From assembly GCA_023392125.1 (NCBI GenBank), contig JAEVZS010000014.1:1-56311 (forward strand): DNA of 56,311 nt, given 5' to 3'. The stretch comes from Bacteroidota bacterium. Its GTDB lineage: Bacteria > Bacteroidota > Bacteroidia > Cytophagales > Cytophagaceae. Position 1 is the stretch's first letter, and the number at the start of each line of letters is the position of its first letter. Below the pieces are notes generated by a model. The model did not search any database and was not told the DNA's origin. It was given only the letters and a program-made list of their open reading frames with translations. The translations under genes and the position numbers were made by a program. Positions 7,337 through 14,524 of this stretch are shown here, piece after piece.

Positions 7337-9121
7337 TCAAACCAATACCACACATGGCACCTTGATCAAAATTCTCGTTCCGTGTCCCGGCGCACTTTTA
7401 ATCTGAAATTCTCCGTTAATCAGGTCCGTTCGTTCCTGAATATTCGTAATTCCGTTGCCGGACCCTGCTGTTTTCTTTCGATCTGCTTCTTTTACAAGAA
7501 AACCTTTGCCATTGTCCGTTATTTCAAGGCGAAGACAATCTGTAAGCCGGTCGATTGCAATAAAAACCTGATCCGCTTCCGCATATTTCACAGCATTGTT
7601 CAGGGCTTCCTGAATTATACGATAAAGATTTGTTTCTACCTGTCTGCCAAGACGCTCACTCTTCCAGTCGCTCTCAACACTCACCTCGATCTGATGATAT
7701 TTGGCAACCTGATCAGCCAGATGCTTTACTGCCGGCAGCAGCCCATAATCATTTAATACATTGGGCATCAGATTAAAGGAAATACGTCTGGTCTCCTGAA
7801 TCGTATCACTGATCTGCTTCCTGATCTCGGCAATTTTTTCCTGCTCTGATTTACTTCGGCCGCCTTTTATTCCTTCAAAATTAAATTTAAGAGCAGTCAG
7901 CATTTGCCCAAGCCCGTCATGAAGCTCTCTGGCTATATTCTTCCGCTCTTTTTCCTGACCATCAATTAAGGACGACGAACGAATCTTTTGTTCATTAATG
8001 CTTTGTCTGAACCTTGCCGTCACATCCGAATATATGGCAATATAGCTTTCCGGTACTCCCTGATTGTCAAGAACAGGCACAATAGTAGCATCCAGCCAGA
8101 CACTGGTTCCTTCTCTGGTCTTATTCTGTATTTCGTGATTCCACACTTCTCCGGCAGATATCTGCTCCCACATGCGATCAAAAAAAGACTTGCTGTGATA
8201 GTGACTGCTCACCAGATTGAATCGTTGCCCAACCAGCTCAGAAGCTTCATAGTGCATAATCTGACAAAACTTATGATTCACGTACGTAATAATTCCGTAG
8301 CGATCTGTTTTGGCAAGTATAGTTGCCTTATCCATTGCAAAGTTAACATCTTTAAGATCCTTCAGTGATTTCTGAAGGTTCATATTGGCTATTTTCAGCT
8401 TTGCAGCCAGTTGATTTGATCTGTCTTCTGACTCGGTCAGATCACGAATAGTCTCTTTGATTTTTTTTGCAGCAGGTCTGAAAATAAACAAGCCTTCCAG
8501 CAGCAATATTATAAGCGTTGCCAGCACCAGTACATATTCTACCTTTTTAAGAAAAGCCACTTTTGCTTTTGCTTCGAGATCGTACTGATTTACAATCCTG
8601 TCCATACCCTGAAAAAAAGCGTCCTCATTCTGCAGTATTTTTTGCACGTACTCCCCCACCCTTCCGTGCTCCGAAGCTCCAACCGGGGCCAGCGCCACAA
8701 TACTATCCGCACTTTCTGCTATTTTTTCAAAAAAAGGATCTATTTCTTCAAACATGCGGGTAATCACCGCGCTGTTATCTCCCGGCAGATTAAGTGCCTT
8801 GTCACCGAACTGCAAACCATAATGCCCTTTCTTCCACATATGAATGTAGTTAAGAAGCTGCCCGGCTTTTGCCGGATAATCCTGATGCTCTATATCTTTA
8901 TGAATCAGAATGCTAAACTTAACAATCTGCTGACTAAGGTAACGCTGACTTCCTGCCAGATTGATCACATGTGAGTCTGATTGTTGAGAGCTAATCGCCC
9001 TTTGTATCAGCACCTGCCCTGCAATTGTCAAAACCGCTACCGCAGAAAGCGCAAGAATGTACAACTTACTTAAAGATTTTCCGGTATTTTTACCGATTTC
9101 TTTCTTTTCCCGATTATTCAT
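7337..9121 (-). CDS. Membrane sensor histidine kinase with NarX/PilJ-type sensor and PAS domain
   Basis: Sensor kinase of 594 residues. A first membrane helix (about 17 to 40) is followed by a periplasmic four-helix-type domain (about 41 to 192) and a second helix (about 194 to 214). The start of the periplasmic part, S-H-V-I-N-L-A-G-S-Q-R-Y-L-S-Q-Q at about 50 to 65, resembles the P-box of the nitrate sensors NarX and NarQ and the PilJ-type sensor domain family. Then come a coiled-coil linker, a PAS domain (about 255 to 370), the HisKA_3 dimerisation box with E-R-K-N-I-A-R-E-L-H-D (His401) and a HATPase domain with N and G boxes. It heads the operon with the NarL-like regulator. Nitrate or nitrite is the inferred ligand. 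Confidence 0.9.
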   Translation of the reverse strand: MNNREKKEIGKNTGKSLSKLYILALSAVAVLTIAGQVLIQRAISSQQSDSHVINLAGSQRYLSQQIVKFSILIHKDIEHQDYPAKAGQLLNYIHMWKKGHYGLQFGDKALNLPGDNSAVITRMFEEIDPFFEKIAESADSIVALAPVGASEHGRVGEYVQKILQNEDAFFQGMDRIVNQYDLEAKAKVAFLKKVEYVLVLATLIILLLEGLFIFRPAAKKIKETIRDLTESEDRSNQLAAKLKIANMNLQKSLKDLKDVNFAMDKATILAKTDRYGIITYVNHKFCQIMHYEASELVGQRFNLVSSHYHSKSFFDRMWEQISAGEVWNHEIQNKTREGTSVWLDATIVPVLDNQGVPESYIAIYSDVTARFRQSINEQKIRSSSLIDGQEKERKNIARELHDGLGQMLTALKFNFEGIKGGRSKSEQEKIAEIRKQISDTIQETRRISFNLMPNVLNDYGLLPAVKHLADQVAKYHQIEVSVESDWKSERLGRQVETNLYRIIQEALNNAVKYAEADQVFIAIDRLTDCLRLEITDNGKGFLVKEADRKKTAGSGNGITNIQERTDLINGEFQIKSAPGHGTRILIKVPCVVLV

Positions 9122-9238
9122 TAACTACCGATAATAACTAATAAGATATCCGAAATTACGCATAATTCCAAGGACTAACTGTCCAATTTCATTAATATTC
9201 TTATTATTTTAAAACCCCGGACAAATATCCCCTGAAAC

Positions 9239-9283
9239 AAATACGTAAATTTTTTCAAATTTAAATTACGTATTTTTACTTAT
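9239..9283. promoter_or_regulatory. Operator-like heptamers upstream of nirB
   Basis: ATACGTA at 9241 (reverse heptamer), TACGTAT at 9267 and TACTTAT at 9277 all fit TACNNMT. The last two are direct repeats 10 bases apart, in a 16-base string that differs by one base from the element upstream of the porin-nrt operon. The pair is centred near 9275, about 40 bases before the probable transcription start. Confidence 0.6.
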
Positions 9284-9300
9284 TTTTGAAAAATATTTAC

Positions 9301-9308
9301 TATGTTTG
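9301..9308 (+). promoter_or_regulatory. Probable -7 box of the nirBD operon
   Basis: TATGTTTG is an exact match to TAnnTTTG, 26 bases before the nirB start codon. No TTG lies at the usual distance of 19 to 21 bases upstream; the heptamer repeats are there instead. A second match, TATTTTTG at 9281, overlaps the last heptamer and is a possible alternative. Confidence 0.5.
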
Positions 9309-9334
9309 AATACGAACTTTAATCGGGACAAAAC

Positions 9335-11857
9335 ATGAACTCAGAACATACTTCAACAGCACGAAAAAGAATTATTGTCGTAGGCAATGGCATGGTTGGT
9401 TACAAGTTTTGCGAAAAGATGGTCAGTAAAGGCGGACATCTTCAATATGAAATTATTGTTTTTGGGGATGAGCCCCGCCCCGCTTATGACCGAGTTCACC
9501 TGTCAGAATATTTCAGCGGAAAGTCGGCCGAAGACCTGCTCATGGCTCCGGCAGGATGGTACAAACAGAACAATATCAGGCTGATCACAGGAGAGCAGGT
9601 AACCAGCATTCTGCCAGCAGAAAAGAAAATTACAACCATATCAGGCCAGTCACTGCCCTATGATAAGCTCATCCTGTCAACCGGTTCATCCTGTTTCATA
9701 CCACCTGTAGCAGGAATTGACAAACCTGGAGTGGTGCCATACAGAACGATAGAAGATCTTGAAACTATTTATTCTCTTGGACAAAAAGCGGTCAGAGGCG
9801 CTGTGATCGGTGGCGGTCTGCTAGGGCTCGAAGCTGCCAAAGCCCTTAAAGATCTTGGAGTAGAAACACACGTGATAGAATTTGCTCCCAGGCTTATGCC
9901 ACGGCAGCTGGACGAATCGGGTGCAGAACTGCTAAAAAACAAAATTGAGGATCTCGGCATCAAAGTGCATCTCAATACGGCATCCAAAGCTATAGAAGGA
10001 GAAAAATCCGTTGAAAAAATAGTTTTTGAAAACGGCACTTCCATAGATCTCGATATAATTGTTGTATCAGCAGGTATACGCCCCCGCGATGAGCTCGCGA
10101 GAGAAGCTGGATTAACCACCGGAAACCGCGGTGGCATCGAGGTCAATGACCATCTTCAGACTTCTGATCCGGATATTTATTCTATTGGAGAATCAGCTCT
10201 GCACCAGGGAATGATCTATGGCCTCGTAGCCCCCGGCTATGAGATGGCTGAAGTGCTGGCAGATAACCTGACCGGCGGCAATAAGGCGTTTGCCCCCTTT
10301 GATTTATCAACCAAGCTAAAACTGATTGGTGTGGATGTTGCCAGCTTCGGAGATCCTTTCTGCCAGGAACCGGATGCTAAAGTCATTTCCTATTACAATA
10401 AAAGCAAGGGCACTTATAAACGTATCAATGTCAGCAATGATGGTCAATATCTGCTCGGCGGTATACTGGTAGGCGAAGCTGCCGATTATAACATGCTGCT
10501 GCAAACTGTCAAAAACCAGCTGGTGCTGCCGCCAGATCCGGAAAGCCTGATTCTGCCGAAAACATCCGGAAGCGATGATCAGTCAGCCGGGCTTATGGCG
10601 CTCCCTGATTCTGCCCTGATCTGCTCCTGTGAAGCTGTCACCAAAGGCGACGTATGCAATGCCGTAAGCTACAATGAGCTGAGCGATATAGCCGGGATTA
10701 AGAAATGTACCAAGGCGGGCACGGGCTGCGGCGGCTGTGTACCTATGCTCAACGATCTGCTCACAGCCACGCTGGCTGCTTCCGGAAAAGAGCTTAAGAA
10801 AGAGCTTTGTGAGCATTTCAGCTATACCAGACAGGAGCTTTTCGGAATTATAAAATCATCCGAAATAAAATCCTATGATGAGCTGCTGCTCCGATATGGA
10901 CAGGGAGACGGTTGTGAGGTCTGTAAACCAGCCATTGGTTCGCTGCTGGCAAGTATCTGGAACGAGCAGATACTTCAGCAGGCAACTATTCAGGATACCA
11001 ACGATCGTTTTCTTGCCAATATTCAGAAAGGTGGCACCTATTCAGTAGTACCGCGAATTGCAGGCGGCGAGATTACAGCAGATAAGCTTATTGTCCTTGG
11101 AGAAGTAGCCCGAAAATATGATTTGTATGTAAAAATCACCGGTGGCCAGCGTATTGATATGTTTGGAGCCCAGCTCAACGATCTTCCATACATCTGGGAA
11201 GAGCTGATTGCTGCCGGTTTTGAAAGCGGACACGCCTACGGAAAATCGCTCAGAACTGTAAAAAGCTGTGTAGGATCGACCTGGTGCCGTTTCGGAGTAC
11301 AGGACTCCGTTTCTTTTGCCATCGAAGTCGAAAACCGCTACAAGGGCCTCCGTGCCCCTCACAAAATCAAAGGCGGCGTATCTGGTTGTGTAAGAGAATG
11401 CGCCGAAGCACAAAGCAAAGACTTTGGCATCATTGCTACAGAAAAAGGCTGGAACCTGTATGTATGTGGTAATGGCGGAGCTAAGCCGCAACATGCCCGG
11501 CTGATTGCCTCTGATGTCGACAAGGAAACATGTATCAGATACCTCGACCGATTTCTGATGTTTTATATACGTACAGCGGAACCACTGACCAGAACAGCAA
11601 CCTGGCTCAATAAGCTGGAAGGTGGCATGGAATACCTGAAAGACGTAATCATAAATGATAAACTGGGTATAGGAGACGAGCTTGAACGAGACATGGCCTA
11701 TCACATCGAAACCTATCAGTGTGAATGGAAAAACGCCGTGGAAGATACAAACAAAAGAAAGCTTTTCAGCCACTTTATCAATAGTCCGGAAAAAGATCCT
11801 TCCGTCGCATTTCAGCCTATGCGTGATCAGAAGATTCCGGTCGACTGGAACAAATAA
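9335..11857 (+). CDS. nirB: NADH-dependent nitrite reductase, large subunit
   Basis: Cytoplasmic enzyme that reduces nitrite to ammonium with NADH, using FAD, [2Fe-2S], [4Fe-4S] and siroheme. The 840 residues show the whole NirB layout: an N-terminal FAD/NAD oxidoreductase (V-V-G-N-G-M-V-G and a second G-G-G-L-L-G-L-E), a BFD-like [2Fe-2S] domain near 427 to 470 (C-S-C, then C-G-G-C), and the sulfite/nitrite reductase half with the siroheme/[4Fe-4S] cysteines Cys645, Cys651, Cys685 and Cys689. All ligand cysteines are present, so it should be active. It heads a plus-strand operon and is divergent from the sensor kinase gene. Confidence 0.96.
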   Translation: MNSEHTSTARKRIIVVGNGMVGYKFCEKMVSKGGHLQYEIIVFGDEPRPAYDRVHLSEYFSGKSAEDLLMAPAGWYKQNNIRLITGEQVTSILPAEKKITTISGQSLPYDKLILSTGSSCFIPPVAGIDKPGVVPYRTIEDLETIYSLGQKAVRGAVIGGGLLGLEAAKALKDLGVETHVIEFAPRLMPRQLDESGAELLKNKIEDLGIKVHLNTASKAIEGEKSVEKIVFENGTSIDLDIIVVSAGIRPRDELAREAGLTTGNRGGIEVNDHLQTSDPDIYSIGESALHQGMIYGLVAPGYEMAEVLADNLTGGNKAFAPFDLSTKLKLIGVDVASFGDPFCQEPDAKVISYYNKSKGTYKRINVSNDGQYLLGGILVGEAADYNMLLQTVKNQLVLPPDPESLILPKTSGSDDQSAGLMALPDSALICSCEAVTKGDVCNAVSYNELSDIAGIKKCTKAGTGCGGCVPMLNDLLTATLAASGKELKKELCEHFSYTRQELFGIIKSSEIKSYDELLLRYGQGDGCEVCKPAIGSLLASIWNEQILQQATIQDTNDRFLANIQKGGTYSVVPRIAGGEITADKLIVLGEVARKYDLYVKITGGQRIDMFGAQLNDLPYIWEELIAAGFESGHAYGKSLRTVKSCVGSTWCRFGVQDSVSFAIEVENRYKGLRAPHKIKGGVSGCVRECAEAQSKDFGIIATEKGWNLYVCGNGGAKPQHARLIASDVDKETCIRYLDRFLMFYIRTAEPLTRTATWLNKLEGGMEYLKDVIINDKLGIGDELERDMAYHIETYQCEWKNAVEDTNKRKLFSHFINSPEKDPSVAFQPMRDQKIPVDWNK

Positions 11858-11907
11858 GCACAACTAACCGAAACCTCATTTACTAACCATTTAACCGATT
11901 TTAAACC

Positions 11908-12273
11908 ATGTTAACCAAAACCTGTACCGAAGTCTGGGTTCCGGTAGCCCATGCGTCCGATTTTCATCCCGATGGCGGCGGTTGTGTTCAATACAACAGC
12001 CATCAGATCGCCATCTTCAATTACACCAGACGCAACCAGTGGTTTGCTATAGACAATCAATGCCCGCACAAAAAACAGATGATTCTGTCCCGCGGAATGA
12101 TCGGCGATCAGTGCGGCACACCTAAAGTAGCCTGTCCGTATCACAAAAAGACCTTTTCTCTTGAAAACGGACAAAGCCTTAACGGAGACGAATATTCCGT
12201 ACGAACATATCCCGTAAAAGTGGAGCAGGGAGTTGTCTATCTGGATGTCAGCACACTGGATGCTCTGCAATAA
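11908..12273 (+). CDS. nirD: Nitrite reductase small subunit, Rieske-type
   Basis: Small subunit of NADH nitrite reductase, 121 residues, 50 bases after nirB. It is a Rieske-fold domain. The full ligand set of a Rieske [2Fe-2S] cluster seems present: Cys52-Pro-His54 and Cys76-Pro-Tyr-His79. Many NirD proteins, such as the enterobacterial one, keep the fold but lack the ligands, so this version may carry a cluster and take part in electron transfer. Its position and size leave little doubt about the assignment. Confidence 0.9.
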   Translation: MLTKTCTEVWVPVAHASDFHPDGGGCVQYNSHQIAIFNYTRRNQWFAIDNQCPHKKQMILSRGMIGDQCGTPKVACPYHKKTFSLENGQSLNGDEYSVRTYPVKVEQGVVYLDVSTLDALQ

Positions 12274-12295
12274 ATAGGATAACAAGCGAGGTACA

Positions 12296-13249
12296 ATGAG
12301 AGATATCACACATAAATCTGTCAGCTTACGGACTGCCAGAGCAGTAGGCTTTGTAAGCTGTCCGGACGATATTATTGATCGTATCCGGCAAAATCAGTTG
12401 CCCAAAGGCAATCTGCTTGATATTGCCAAAGCCTCGGGTCTGCTCGCGTCAAAACAAACCCATCACCTGATTCCTCATTGCCATCCGGTTGCCATAGACA
12501 GCCTGAATATCGATTTTCAGCTAAAAAACAGCAATAGTACCCTTGAGGAATTTCCTGATGATTTGAACGCTGCAGGCGGAGTCGCCATAATTATTGAAGG
12601 TAAATCAATCGGCCGCACCGGAATCGAAATGGAGGTGCTGACCGCTGTATCTGTGACAGCACTTACCATTTATGACCTTCTGAAACCATTGGGACAAGCA
12701 GAATTGTCCATTGGCCCTATAAGGCTGCTACATAAAAGTGGAGGAAAAAGTGATCGCGCCCTCTATACAAAAAGTGTAAAAAATGCTGCTGTTCTTGTCT
12801 GCTCCGACTCTACTGCCACCGGAAAAAGAGAAGATAAATCAGGCAGACTGATTCAGGAAATGCTGCAGGACAATAATTGTCACGTGGCAGACTACCAGAT
12901 TGTACCCGATGATCCGGACCGGATCAGGGATCAGATTCTGCAATGGACGAAACAGAAAATATCGTTCATATTCACTACCGGAGGAACCGGACTCGGGCCC
13001 CGAGACAATACGGTCGATACAGTCAGAAAAATCATTGAAAAAGATGCGCCGGGGATTGTGGAAGCCATGCGCAACCATGGTGGAATGCGCACCCCGGTGG
13101 CCATGATGTCCCGTTCAGTTGCCGGGAGTATCGGTGAATCACTGATTATCACTCTTCCCGGAAGCACCAACGGAGTGCGGGAATCACTGGATGCCATTCT
13201 TCCGGTAGTTTTTCACGCCAAAAGTATGTTACGGGGTAATGGTCATTAA
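12296..13249 (+). CDS. moaCB: Bifunctional molybdenum cofactor protein MoaC-MoaB/MogA
   Basis: Fusion of two molybdenum-cofactor enzymes, 317 residues. The first half (about 1 to 150) is MoaC, cyclic pyranopterin monophosphate synthase, with K-G-N-L-L-D-I-A, L-I-P-H-C-H-P and G-R-T-G-I-E-M-E-V-L-T-A-V. The second half (about 160 to 310) is a MoaB/MogA domain that adenylylates molybdopterin, with T-G-G-T-G-L-G-P-R-D and L-P-G-S-T. It starts 22 bases after nirD with a purine-rich AGCGAGG ahead of the ATG, and moeA follows 24 bases later. Linkage to nitrite reductase suggests the cofactor is meant for a nitrate reductase. Confidence 0.92.
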   Translation: MRDITHKSVSLRTARAVGFVSCPDDIIDRIRQNQLPKGNLLDIAKASGLLASKQTHHLIPHCHPVAIDSLNIDFQLKNSNSTLEEFPDDLNAAGGVAIIIEGKSIGRTGIEMEVLTAVSVTALTIYDLLKPLGQAELSIGPIRLLHKSGGKSDRALYTKSVKNAAVLVCSDSTATGKREDKSGRLIQEMLQDNNCHVADYQIVPDDPDRIRDQILQWTKQKISFIFTTGGTGLGPRDNTVDTVRKIIEKDAPGIVEAMRNHGGMRTPVAMMSRSVAGSIGESLIITLPGSTNGVRESLDAILPVVFHAKSMLRGNGH

Positions 13250-13273
13250 ATTATCTTTCCAACTCTTTTACCT

Positions 13274-14461
13274 ATGCACATTCCCTTACTTAGTGTTGCC
13301 GAAGCCAGAAAGGCAATTCTTGAGCATGCCAGACCTTTCGAATCAGAAAAAGCGCCTTTACGCGAAACACTGGGAAGAGTCGCAGCTGCCAACATATATG
13401 CAGACCGCGACTATCCCCCCTTCGACCGGGCTGCAGTAGATGGATTTGCTGTCAATAGCCATTATATCCGGACCGATAATCCGCTGACCATAGCTGGCGA
13501 GGTTCTGGCTGGTTCCTTCTGGCAGGGAGAATCCTGTCCGGAAAAAGCCATCAGAGTAATGACAGGAGCTCCGGTTCCATCTTTTATGGATACTATGATT
13601 CCGGTAGAAAAAGCAGCCGTCAGCGACCATACCGTATCGTTTTTATCCACAGCCCTCAAAAAAGGCCAGAATATCGCGCTTAAGGGAGAAGATCTGACAG
13701 CCGGAAGAGAAATTCCTGTAAAAGGTCGTATGATTCACTGGCTGGAATATGCTGCCCTTGCCGCACTCGGGATTGGCCAGCTCCCCGTGTTTTGTCTTCC
13801 TGTTGTCCGTATCGTATCCACCGGCAATGAAGTAAAACCGGCTGATTCCTCTGTGTCCGATTATCAGATACGCGACAGCAATGCGTACTCCATAGAAGGT
13901 TTTCTCCGGAAATATTCCATTATTCCCGACTCCGTCACCCATGTCCCGGACAATCTGCAGCAGCTTCAGCAGACTTTTGACAGTCAGCAAGCCGACATTC
14001 TGATTATCAGTGGCGGAGTATCCATGGGAGAAGCAGACTTTGTTCCCAAAGCGCTGGAACAGGCCGGCTATAAATGCCTTTTTCATAAAGTCTCCATCAA
14101 GCCCGGCAAACCTCTGTGGGTTGGCACCAAAGGCCGGTCCATAGCATTCGCCCTGCCCGGCAATCCGGTTTCTGTGCAGGTCGCCCTGAAAGTTTTCGTT
14201 GAGCCGTATATCCGCAAGAGCTTTATGGCCGAAGAGCAAACCTCTATTGTGCTGCCCGTTGATATAGAACGAATAAAAAAATCAGATATGGACGAATACT
14301 TCCCGGTCAGGATATCCGAACATAAAAATAGTCTCATACCCTGTCACAGCAATGGCAGCGGTGATATCAGAGTCACCATGTTTTCTCACGGTATTGCGTT
14401 ACACCCCGCCGGGATACCTTGCCTTTCTCCAGGTACTCCGGTTCAATTTTATCCCTGGTAA
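13274..14461 (+). CDS. moeA: Molybdopterin molybdenumtransferase
   Basis: Inserts molybdate into adenylylated molybdopterin, the last common step of molybdenum cofactor synthesis. The 395-residue protein has the MoeA N-terminal domain (P-P-F-D-R-A-A-V-D-G-F-A, then V-M-T-G-A-P-V-P), the MoCF-binding domain with I-I-S-G-G-V-S-M-G-E-A-D-F and F-A-L-P-G-N-P-V-S, and the C-terminal domain IV. It directly follows moaCB and supplies the partner activity of its second half. The length is normal for the family. Confidence 0.94.
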   Translation: MHIPLLSVAEARKAILEHARPFESEKAPLRETLGRVAAANIYADRDYPPFDRAAVDGFAVNSHYIRTDNPLTIAGEVLAGSFWQGESCPEKAIRVMTGAPVPSFMDTMIPVEKAAVSDHTVSFLSTALKKGQNIALKGEDLTAGREIPVKGRMIHWLEYAALAALGIGQLPVFCLPVVRIVSTGNEVKPADSSVSDYQIRDSNAYSIEGFLRKYSIIPDSVTHVPDNLQQLQQTFDSQQADILIISGGVSMGEADFVPKALEQAGYKCLFHKVSIKPGKPLWVGTKGRSIAFALPGNPVSVQVALKVFVEPYIRKSFMAEEQTSIVLPVDIERIKKSDMDEYFPVRISEHKNSLIPCHSNGSGDIRVTMFSHGIALHPAGIPCLSPGTPVQFYPW

Positions 14462-14524
14462 GACGATCATACCATTATTGCCAAAAATTGTGTTCTTTTG
14501 TCAAAGGATAGCAGAGCAACAGAA

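Noticed and set aside
6635..9121. Quorum-sensing (LuxR) role for the response regulator
   Set aside because: The LuxR-type helix-turn-helix is shared by NarL-family regulators; there is a receiver domain and a partner kinase, and no autoinducer-binding domain or synthase.
11042..11863. Minus-strand frame of 273 codons opposite nirB
   Set aside because: It is the mirror of the conserved siroheme half of nirB, and its translation is rich in Phe, Tyr and Cys without a recognisable domain.
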